DNA of 64,000 bases. It comes from RUG708 sp050946535. GTDB lineage: Bacteria > Bacillota > Clostridia > Peptostreptococcales > Anaerovoracaceae. Below, in pieces: positions 34,019-40,592 of this stretch (position 1 is the first letter of the stretch; every line of letters begins with the position of its first letter). The stretch lies in contig JBMNUZ010000008.1 in the NCBI GenBank assembly GCA_050946535.1, forward strand, positions 26,755-90,754, in the 5' to 3' direction. Under the pieces are notes generated by a model that worked only from the letters and a program-made list of their open reading frames with translations, was not told the origin of the DNA and searched no databases. Position numbers and translations under genes: made by a program.

Positions 34019-34321
34019 ATGATAAAAGTTGACAATATCGACGTAAACGGTACTTCTGTACAGGGTGTAATGGCTGTCGCACCCGGCGGAGAGGGACACC
34101 CGAACATGATACTCATAAACTGCAAAAAAGGCTATCTCATGTGCGGATATCTGAACATCGATGCAGCGGAGAAATTCGGGGACGCTGCCGTGCTCGTAGG
34201 CGGAGCCGACTTCGACGCAGTTCTCGCCGGCCCAATAAAAGGAATGACCTCAAAAGCCGCCGAAGCAGGTGTAAAAGAGGGAATGACAGGCGCTGAAGCT
34301 GCAGCCGTACTGAACAAGTAG
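34019..34321 (+). CDS. DUF1805 (YunC-like) protein
   Basis: 100 residues from ATG 34019 with GAGAGGAGA six bases upstream. It matches the DUF1805 pattern: MIKVDNIDVNGTSVQG, then LINCKKGYLMCGYLNIDAAEKFGDAA, a short Cys-containing core typical of YunC, and KAAEAGVKEGMTGAEAAAVL at the C-terminus. A small alpha/beta protein; function not established. Single plus-strand gene; no terminator directly after it, but five heptamer repeats follow. Confidence 0.9.
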   Translation: MIKVDNIDVNGTSVQGVMAVAPGGEGHPNMILINCKKGYLMCGYLNIDAAEKFGDAAVLVGGADFDAVLAGPIKGMTSKAAEAGVKEGMTGAEAAAVLNK

Positions 34322-34350
34322 CCGAAGGCGGCAGACGAAAAGTGCGACGT

Positions 34351-34385
34351 GCGCCATGCGTCATGCGCCATGCGTCATGCGTCAT
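34351..34385. repeat. Five tandem heptamers GCGYCAT
   Basis: Perfect 7-bp tandem units GCGCCAT, GCGTCAT, GCGCCAT, GCGTCAT, GCGTCAT beginning 29 bases after the DUF1805 stop codon. Confidence 0.9.
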
Positions 34386-34421
34386 GGCAGCGGATGAACA
34401 GGGTTATGAACTGTAAAACAT

Positions 34422-34452
34422 AAAAAAAGACGATTACATAAAGGTAATCGTC
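34422..34452 (-). terminator. Terminator of the candidate small RNA
   Basis: Perfect 9-bp stem GACGATTAC/GTAATCGTC with 6-base loop followed by seven T on the minus strand. Confidence 0.88.
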
Positions 34453-34563
34453 CTTATCACAGCAATCGTTCAGCTTATCACAGCAATCACACAATTAATT
34501 GAAACGCTGTAATAGAAGCTGAACCATCTTCGGAGGGAAGATGTAAAACTCCCTCCCTGAGAT
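34422..34563 (-). ncRNA. Candidate small RNA of about 140 nt with anti-Shine-Dalgarno segment
   Basis: A complete unit on the minus strand: consensus promoter at 34570-34598, then a hairpin GGGAGGGA/TTCCCTCC near the 5' end, two copies of GATTGCTGTGATAAG six bases apart, and an intrinsic terminator (GACGATTAC/GTAATCGTC, T run). The only ATG frame encodes ten residues (MVQLLLQRFN) and has no ribosome binding site. The CTTCCCTCC stretch is complementary to AGGAGGGAA-like ribosome binding sites, suggesting a trans-acting regulator; a very small toxin peptide is a less likely alternative. Confidence 0.55.
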
Positions 34564-34569
34564 GTTACT

Positions 34570-34598
34570 ATTATACTCGTTCATAACCGAATTATCAA
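34570..34598 (-). promoter_or_regulatory. Promoter of the candidate small RNA
   Basis: TTGATA (34593-34598) and TATAAT (34570-34575) on the minus strand with 17 bases between. Confidence 0.8.
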
Positions 34599-34698
34599 TT
34601 TGATTACACTAAAACATTATTTTGCCAGTGATAAATATTATGTTCTCATCTGCTGTAATCGTTCTTTGCATAACATTAAAAAAACTCAGGAGGAAATA

Positions 34699-34878
34699 AT
34701 GTCCGAAAAAGACAAGTACGCTGCTCAAAAGAAATATCTCGCAACACGTAAGAAACTCAGCGTGTGGGTCGATGCCGAAAAATACGAAAAATTCAAGTCT
34801 CTCGTAAAAGAAAACGGTGAGTCAATTTACGGTCTTATCAACCAGTACATCGATGACTATCTCAGAGAACACGAATAA
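34699..34878 (+). CDS. Small ribbon-helix-helix-like protein, 59 residues
   Basis: ATG 34699 with AGGAGG five bases upstream. The sequence starts lysine-rich (SEKDKYAAQKKYLATRKK), then LSVWVDAEKYEKFKSLVKENGESIYGLINQYIDDYL: a strand followed by two helices, the Arc/CopG/MetJ pattern seen in small accessory regulators of Clostridia. DNA binding is inferred. No partner gene directly next to it. Confidence 0.82.
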   Translation: MSEKDKYAAQKKYLATRKKLSVWVDAEKYEKFKSLVKENGESIYGLINQYIDDYLREHE

Positions 34879-35012
34879 TTGCCGCACGACGCCGGGAAAC
34901 TAAACGTCTCTCTGTATCTGAGAACTCATCATAGAACGTCTTGAAAAAACAATTACAGAGATTTCAGACACGCTCATTCGGGGAGCCGGAATTTATAAGC
35001 ATGTGAAATTTA

Positions 35013-35276
35013 TTAGTCCCATTGTATTTTTACTTTTTCTTTGCCGTTTGTCTCTTCGTTCTGGAACTTCTCCATCACATCGTAATATTTTGGTATTTCA
35101 TCTGGCTGTTTACCCTGATTGAGTGCCGTCAGGACTTCTATTTTGTCGTCCAGCATCTCATAACTATCAATATCGAAATACTGATATAGCATCCAGTCAT
35201 ATGTTTTCGGGTCATGCAAAAGATCTAGAATAATTTCTATTTTTTCTTGTTCTTCTTCAGTCGGTTCTTTTTTCAT
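35013..35276 (-). CDS. Unrecognised small acidic protein, 87 residues
   Basis: ATG 35276 with GAGG eight bases upstream. The sequence is acidic and helical (EEEQEKIEIILDLLHDPKTYDWMLYQYFDIDSYEMLDDKIEVL...), with no membrane segment, and ends KVKIQWD. Family not recognised; it could be an accessory or immunity-type protein. It converges with the small RHH gene at 34699-34878. Confidence 0.7.
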   Translation of the reverse strand: MKKEPTEEEQEKIEIILDLLHDPKTYDWMLYQYFDIDSYEMLDDKIEVLTALNQGKQPDEIPKYYDVMEKFQNEETNGKEKVKIQWD

Positions 35277-35382
35277 TTCATATACCTCATTCCAGTATGA
35301 GCAATATCATAAAGCCCTTAACTACTATTACGCGTCCTGCCTTTATTGTCAAGCTGTAGTACCCCGTAGATTTGTAAAGCAA

Positions 35383-35414
35383 AAAACCGCTGAGCATTGA
35401 AAACTCAACGGTTT
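35383..35414 (-). terminator. Terminator of second tRNA array
   Basis: Minus-strand stem AAACCGTTGAG/CTCAGCGGTTT followed by a T run. Confidence 0.85.
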
Positions 35415-35418
35415 AGCG

Positions 35419-35494
35419 TGGCAGGGGCAGAAGGACTCGAACCCTCGGCACGTGGTTTTGGAGACCACTGCTCTACCAACTGAGCTATACCCCT
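35419..35494 (-). tRNA. tRNA-Trp(CCA)
   Basis: Anticodon stem-loop GTGGT-CTCCAAA-ACCAC gives CCA; 3' CCA encoded; last gene of the ten-tRNA array. Confidence 0.97.
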
Positions 35495-35524
35495 ACATAT
35501 ATAAATGTTTTTCTTACAATAAAA

Positions 35525-35621
<97 letters not shown>

Positions 35622-35634
35622 ACTGATAGCAAAA

Positions 35635-35723
35635 TGGCGGAGAGGGTGGGATTCGAACCCACGTGGGCTTGCACCCAAACGGTTTTCAAGACCGCCTCGT
35701 TATGACCACTTCGATACCTCTCC
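35635..35723 (-). tRNA. tRNA-Ser(TGA)
   Basis: Class II tRNA with long variable arm; anticodon loop CTTGAAA gives TGA. Confidence 0.96.
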
Positions 35724-35775
35724 ATATTATTCAATTTAAAAAAAGAAAAGTATAGCCTGGCCACGAAGTGTTTGA

Positions 35776-35852
35776 TGGTGACCCATCAGAGATTCGAACT
35801 CTGGACACCTTGATTAAAAGTCAAGTGCTCTGCCGCCTGAGCTAATGGGTCA
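35776..35852 (-). tRNA. tRNA-Lys(TTT)
   Basis: Anticodon loop CTTTTAA gives TTT; acceptor TGACCCA/TGGGTCA. Confidence 0.97.
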
Positions 35853-35856
35853 TTAG

Positions 35857-35932
35857 TGGCAGGGGTAGATGGACTCGAACCATCGAATGACGGAGTCAAA
35901 GTCCGTTGCCTTAGCCCCTTGGCTATACCCCC
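35857..35932 (-). tRNA. tRNA-Gln(TTG)
   Basis: Anticodon loop CTTTGAC gives TTG; acceptor GGGGGTA with a terminal G-T pair. Confidence 0.96.
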
Positions 35933-35943
35933 CTAAAAAAAAA

Positions 35944-36020
35944 TGGTGAGCCTGCAGAGATTCGAACTCTGGACACACGGCTTAGAAGGCCGTTGCTCTA
36001 TCCAGCTGAGCTACAGGCCC
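35944..36020 (-). tRNA. tRNA-Arg(TCT)
   Basis: Anticodon loop CTTCTAA gives TCT; acceptor GGGCCTG. Confidence 0.97.
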
Positions 36021-36063
36021 ATATCATATTTATCGAGTATACTGCGAAGCAATATCAAAAATA

Positions 36064-36137
36064 TGGAGCGGATGACGGGAATCGAACCCGTATCATCAGC
36101 TTGGAAGGCTGAGGTTTTACCACTAAACCACATCCGC
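36064..36137 (-). tRNA. tRNA-Gly(TCC)
   Basis: Anticodon loop CTTCCAA gives TCC; acceptor GCGGATG. Confidence 0.97.
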
Positions 36138-36153
36138 ATATTTTAAAATTAAA

Positions 36154-36228
36154 TGGAGCGGAAGACGAGATTCGAACTCGCGACCCCCGCCTTGGCAAGG
36201 CGATGCTCTACCCCTGAGCCACTTCCGC
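36154..36228 (-). tRNA. tRNA-Gly(GCC), copy 2
   Basis: Identical to the gene at 29207-29281, including the encoded CCA. Confidence 0.97.
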
Positions 36229-36232
36229 AAAA

Positions 36233-36317
36233 TGGTGGAGGGAGATGGATTCGAACCATCGAAAGCTAAGCTAGCGGATTTACAGTCCGTCCCCTTTGGC
36301 CACTCGGGAATCCCTCC
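36233..36317 (-). tRNA. tRNA-Tyr(GTA)
   Basis: Class II tRNA with long variable arm; anticodon loop CTGTAAA gives GTA. Confidence 0.97.
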
Positions 36318-36324
36318 GTATAGA

Positions 36325-36399
36325 TGGAGCTGGCGAAGAGAATCGAACTCCCAACCTGCTGATTACAAATCAGCTGCTCTACCATTGAGCCACGCCAGC
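36325..36399 (-). tRNA. tRNA-Thr(TGT)
   Basis: Anticodon stem-loop CTGAT-TTGTAAT-CAG region gives TGT; acceptor GCTGGCG; first gene of the array. Confidence 0.96.
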
Positions 36400-36538
36400 A
36401 CATTTTGTTTTTATCAATCGGCCGTTTAATAGTCTATCACATTTCAGGCCTGTTGTTAAGTGCAATTTTATCTGCCAGAAAAAAACAAACCTAAAACTTT
36501 CGTGTATTTTCAACGCCTTTCGCGTTGCCGACTACTGA

Positions 36539-36567
36539 ATTATACGATAACAGTGACCTTCTGTCAA
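36539..36567 (-). promoter_or_regulatory. Consensus promoter of second tRNA array
   Basis: TTGACA (36562-36567) and TATAAT (36539-36544), exactly 17 bases apart, minus strand. It abuts the yigZ stop codon at 36570. Confidence 0.93.
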
Positions 36568-36569
36568 CA

Positions 36570-37202
36570 CTAAATTTCACGTATGCCTTTTATTTTTTTA
36601 ACACTTACATCATCGATGCCGACTGCCCCGTGGGTGACATCTCTTATCATTGCAATCACTGCATCTTTCTGATCTTCAGCGCTTTGAATTTCGAAGGATA
36701 CATTCTCACCGTAGGAAGTCTCGCCCTCCGTGAAGCCCTGCTTTTTCACTTCCCTCTTCATCCTGTCGAACAGAGCGTATGAGATGTCAAACGTGTATGA
36801 GAGCAGATCTGTAACCTCGCAGACGCCTGCATTGTCCAGAGCTTCCTTTGCCACGCCTGTGTACGCTCGCATGAGTCCGCCTGTGCCGAGTTTGATGCCG
36901 CCGAAGTATCTCGTGACCACAATAACAGTATCTGTAAGTTTCCGGCCGTCTATCACGTTCAGAACCGGTATGCCTGAGGTTCCCTGAGGCTCTCCGTCGT
37001 CGCTCGCCCACTTCGTCTGCCCCTTGTCGCCGATTATGAACGCCGGAACGTTGTGCGTGGCATCCTTATGCTTCTCTCTGACCGACGCGATAAAGGCCTC
37101 CGCTTCTTCTCTGTCTGAGGCCCTGTGAACATATGCGATAAATTTTGATTTTTCTATCGTCTGCTCCGCAGACGCATCCCCCGCGGGAACAAAGTAACCC
37201 AT
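36570..37202 (-). CDS. yigZ: YigZ/IMPACT family protein
   Basis: 210 residues. The N-terminal UPF0029/Impact domain shows KSKFIAYVHRA and DDGEPQGTSGIPVLNVI, then FGGIKLGTGGLMRAY; the C-terminal DUF1949 domain (YTFDISYALFDRMKREVKKQG) resembles an EF-G domain. It is linked to translation control in homologues, with exact role unclear. It starts 3 bases after hflX. Confidence 0.94.
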   Translation of the reverse strand: MGYFVPAGDASAEQTIEKSKFIAYVHRASDREEAEAFIASVREKHKDATHNVPAFIIGDKGQTKWASDDGEPQGTSGIPVLNVIDGRKLTDTVIVVTRYFGGIKLGTGGLMRAYTGVAKEALDNAGVCEVTDLLSYTFDISYALFDRMKREVKKQGFTEGETSYGENVSFEIQSAEDQKDAVIAMIRDVTHGAVGIDDVSVKKIKGIREI

Positions 37203-37205
37203 GAT

Positions 37206-38504
37206 TTACTCCGCTTTGTCCGTAATGAAGTACTGCCTGAAACGCTGGTAGTCAGCTTTCGGTAACATAACCCTGAAATACGTCCCGTCGGCGCGGTAGT
37301 CCATCTCTTTTACAGCGCATTTATCACAAAGATATGACGTTATGCTGCCCTTGTCGTACGGAACCAGGAGCTCGGCTTCTTTTTCGTCTGAAAACAGCTT
37401 GTCTTCAATGAGTTTTCTGAATTCATCTGCTCCGTCGCCGTATTTCGCCGAAATATACACGGATTCGTACGGAGAGTCCGGAACGATACCGGACGGCGAA
37501 TCCACGAGATCCATCTTGTTGAAGACATTTATCCTCGGAATGTCACCGGCGCCGATTTCATTCAGGAGCTTATCCGTGACATCCATCTTGAACTGGTAGT
37601 CCGGATCTGAAATATCCGTAACGTTGATGATGAGATCGGCGTAAAGCGCTTCCTCGAGTGTTCCCTTGAACGCCTCGACCAGCGTATGCGGCAGCTTGCT
37701 TACGAAACCTACAGTGTCTGTAAGTATGAATGTTCTGTTCTGTCCGAAACTGATCCGCCTGTGAGAAACGTCGAGCGTGGCGAACAGCATGTTTTTTTCC
37801 AGGACTTCCGTCCCCTGAGATTCGTTCAGAGAAAGCATCATGTTCATGACCGCGGATTTCCCGGCATTTGTATAGCCGACGAGAGCAGCTGCAGGTATGT
37901 CGTTTTTCTCTCTCTTTCTGCGGGTTATGTCCCTCGCCTTTTCTGCATCTTTAAGCTCACGCCGTATTTCATCTATTCTGGACTGTATGTGGCGCCTGTC
38001 GGTTTCGAGCTTTTTCTCGCCCGGTCCTCTCGTGCCTATGCCGCCTCCCGTTCTTGAAAGGGCGCCGCCGAAGCCTGTAAGTCTCGGCAGCCTGTACTGC
38101 AGCTGCGCAAGTTCTACCTGAAGCTTGCCTGCAGACGATGCTGCCCTCGAAGCGAATATATCGAGAATAAGAACGGTTCTGTCGATGACGGAAACTCCGA
38201 GTGCATCCTCGAGATTCCTGATCTGAACTCCGGAGAGCTCGTTGTTGAATATTACGGAATCGGCCTCCATGGAGCCGCACATCTCAGCGAGCTCCTCCAC
38301 CTTGCCTTTTCCTATATATGTTGCGCTTTCCGGTTTTTCGCGGCTCTGCTCCATCACGCCTAAGACCTCGGCTCCCGCCGAAGCGGCGAGGTTTTCGAGT
38401 TCCTTCATGGATTCCGAAATATCCTCGCCGAAGCTCACGCCCATGAGTATCGCGCGCGTCGTCTTTTCAGCGACCGTCTCGTTTTTTTCGTTGAATTCTA
38501 TCAT
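37206..38504 (-). CDS. hflX: Ribosome-associated GTPase HflX
   Basis: Splits stalled or hibernating ribosomes. 432 residues: N-terminal HflX domain with the glycine-rich GFGGALSRTGGGIGTRGPGE segment and coiled region, then a G domain with GYTNAGKS, DTVGFV and NKMD. In tandem with yigZ and 52 bases after hslU. Confidence 0.95.
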   Translation of the reverse strand: MIEFNEKNETVAEKTTRAILMGVSFGEDISESMKELENLAASAGAEVLGVMEQSREKPESATYIGKGKVEELAEMCGSMEADSVIFNNELSGVQIRNLEDALGVSVIDRTVLILDIFASRAASSAGKLQVELAQLQYRLPRLTGFGGALSRTGGGIGTRGPGEKKLETDRRHIQSRIDEIRRELKDAEKARDITRRKREKNDIPAAALVGYTNAGKSAVMNMMLSLNESQGTEVLEKNMLFATLDVSHRRISFGQNRTFILTDTVGFVSKLPHTLVEAFKGTLEEALYADLIINVTDISDPDYQFKMDVTDKLLNEIGAGDIPRINVFNKMDLVDSPSGIVPDSPYESVYISAKYGDGADEFRKLIEDKLFSDEKEAELLVPYDKGSITSYLCDKCAVKEMDYRADGTYFRVMLPKADYQRFRQYFITDKAE

Positions 38505-38556
38505 TTTATACGCCTCGGGACAGCACAGTAAACTGCTTTACGCGGCTGCCTCCAGA

Positions 38557-40014
38557 TTAAATCAAGTACTTCTCCAGATCGTAAGGGCTGACCTGATCTT
38601 TGAACTTGTCGAGCACGTAGTCCTTGTCGATGGTGATCGTCTTGAGATCCGGATCAGGAAGATCATACGAGATGTCTTCAAGAAGCTTTTCCATAATGGT
38701 GTGAAGTCTTCTTGCGCCGATGTCCTCATTTGTTTCATTTGAAATATATGCGATCTCTGCGATTTCGTCTATTGCATCGTCCGTGAATTCAAGGTCGCAT
38801 CCTTCTGTAGCTATCAGCATCTTGTGCTGCTTGATAAGCGCGTTCTTAGGTACCGTAAGGATATTTCTGAGATCCTCTTTCGTAAGGCTCTTGAGCTCGA
38901 CCCTGATCGGGAATCTGCCCTGAAGCTCAGGAATGAGGTCTGTCGGCTTGGAAACGTGGAACGCACCTGCGCCGATAAAGAGCATGTGGTCTGTCTTTAC
39001 AGGACCGTATTTCGTATTTACTACGCTGCCTTCTACGATAGGAAGTATATCACGCTGTACACCTTCGCGGGATACGCCTGGGCCGTGTCCGTAGGAGCTG
39101 TCGTCGGCAATCTTGTCGATCTCATCGATGAATACGATGCCGTTCTGCTCTGCGTTGTCGATCGCCTCTGCCGTAACCTGATCCATGTCGAGCAGCTTCT
39201 GAGCTTCCTGATCTCTCAGAATTCTTCTCGCATCCTTTACCTTTACTCTTCTCTTTTTTGTGCGCGGCGGAACGGCTCCTCCGAAGATGTTGCCGATGCT
39301 GATGCTCATGCTTTCACCGCCGCCGACGTCGATCGTATTAGGTGTATTGTCTACTACGTCGATTTCGATTACCTGCTCTTCGAGAAGGCCGTCGCGGAGC
39401 TGCTGTCTGACCTGTTCTCTCGCAAGCTGAGTGCTGTTATCGTCTTCGCTGCCCTTTTCGTTCTGCTGAGGCTGCTGATTCTGCTGAGGCTGCTGCTGAA
39501 CGTACGCTCCCATGCCAGGAATATTTGAAAGGAACGCGAACGGGTTCTGCTGCTGGTTCTGCGGAACGCTGCTTGCAGGAGCCGACGAGCTGCCCGGAAT
39601 CATCGCATCTATTATGAGGTTCTCAACTATCTGGTCAGCCATCTCATATTTTTCAGCCATCTTCGTCTGCTTCGTAAGATGAATCGAAGCTTCGACGAGG
39701 TCTCTGATTATCGAATCGACATCTCTGCCCACATAGCCGACTTCTGTGAATTTTGTTGCTTCAACCTTTACGAAAGGAGCCTTCATGATCTTTGCAAGGC
39801 GCCTTGCTATCTCTGTTTTTCCGCATCCTGTAGGTCCTATCATCAGGATGTTTTTCGGAGTTACTTCCTCTCTCATCTCATCAGGAAGCTGGTTTCTTCT
39901 GTGCCTGTTCCTGAGAGCGATGGCAACCGATTTCTTTGCGCTTTCCTGACCGACTATATATTTATCGAGTTCTTCTACGATTTCTCTCGGAGTCATGCTT
40001 GCTAATTCGCTCAT
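38557..40014 (-). CDS. hslU: ATP-dependent protease ATPase subunit HslU (ClpY)
   Basis: AAA+ unfoldase for HslV. 485 residues: Walker A GPTGCGKTE near 55-63, VGYVGRDVD pore loop, Walker B FIDEIDK, sensor regions and the C-terminal LEKYLI that activates HslV. The I domain (about 150-210) holds an unusual Gln/Asn-rich stretch (QNQQQNPFAF, QQQPQQNQQPQQNEKG). AGGAGG upstream, 14 bases after hslV. Confidence 0.97.
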   Translation of the reverse strand: MSELASMTPREIVEELDKYIVGQESAKKSVAIALRNRHRRNQLPDEMREEVTPKNILMIGPTGCGKTEIARRLAKIMKAPFVKVEATKFTEVGYVGRDVDSIIRDLVEASIHLTKQTKMAEKYEMADQIVENLIIDAMIPGSSSAPASSVPQNQQQNPFAFLSNIPGMGAYVQQQPQQNQQPQQNEKGSEDDNSTQLAREQVRQQLRDGLLEEQVIEIDVVDNTPNTIDVGGGESMSISIGNIFGGAVPPRTKKRRVKVKDARRILRDQEAQKLLDMDQVTAEAIDNAEQNGIVFIDEIDKIADDSSYGHGPGVSREGVQRDILPIVEGSVVNTKYGPVKTDHMLFIGAGAFHVSKPTDLIPELQGRFPIRVELKSLTKEDLRNILTVPKNALIKQHKMLIATEGCDLEFTDDAIDEIAEIAYISNETNEDIGARRLHTIMEKLLEDISYDLPDPDLKTITIDKDYVLDKFKDQVSPYDLEKYLI

Positions 40015-40028
40015 TTATTCCGTTCCTC

Positions 40029-40583
40029 CTAAAGCTTTTCGATTGACACGTTTGTATTTGTATAAACGCAGATAGATGAAGCTATCTTCAGCGATTCACG
40101 GACTATTTCCTCTGCTGACATATCAGTGTGATTGTACAGAGCGTTTGCCGCTGCATATGCGAAATTGCCGCCTGAACCGATCGCTACAAAGTTCTCGTCA
40201 GGCACGATTACTTCACCGTTTCCTGAAATGACAAGAAGTTCATCTTTGTTGCCCACGATCATGAGCGCTTCGAGGCTTCTCATGCCTCTGTCGGAACGCC
40301 ACATCTGAGCGAGCGCTACGGCAGCTCTTCTGAGATTGCCTGAATGCTCGTCTAGCTTTTTCTCGAACATTTCAGTCAGTGAAAATGCATCCGCTACCGA
40401 GCCTGCGAATCCTGAAACTACAGAATTCTTATATATTTTTCTGACTTTCTTCGCGGACGCTTTCATAATAGTTGATTCACCCATGGTAACCTGTCCGTCA
40501 CCGCCTATGCATACTTCGCCGTTGCGTCTGACAGCGCAGATAGTGGTTCCGTGAAATTCTATCTTACCCACTTGTTCCTCCAT
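40029..40583 (-). CDS. hslV: ATP-dependent protease catalytic subunit HslV
   Basis: Threonine protease of the HslUV complex. 184 residues. The mature N-terminus is probably the TT of HGTTICAVRRNG, so about 12 residues form a propeptide, as in other Firmicutes CodW/HslV. GGDGQVTMG, SGFAGSVADAF and AIGSGGNFA are typical. It lies 9 bases after topA. Confidence 0.96.
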   Translation of the reverse strand: MEEQVGKIEFHGTTICAVRRNGEVCIGGDGQVTMGESTIMKASAKKVRKIYKNSVVSGFAGSVADAFSLTEMFEKKLDEHSGNLRRAAVALAQMWRSDRGMRSLEALMIVGNKDELLVISGNGEVIVPDENFVAIGSGGNFAYAAANALYNHTDMSAEEIVRESLKIASSICVYTNTNVSIEKL

Positions 40584-40592
40584 AGCGGTTCT

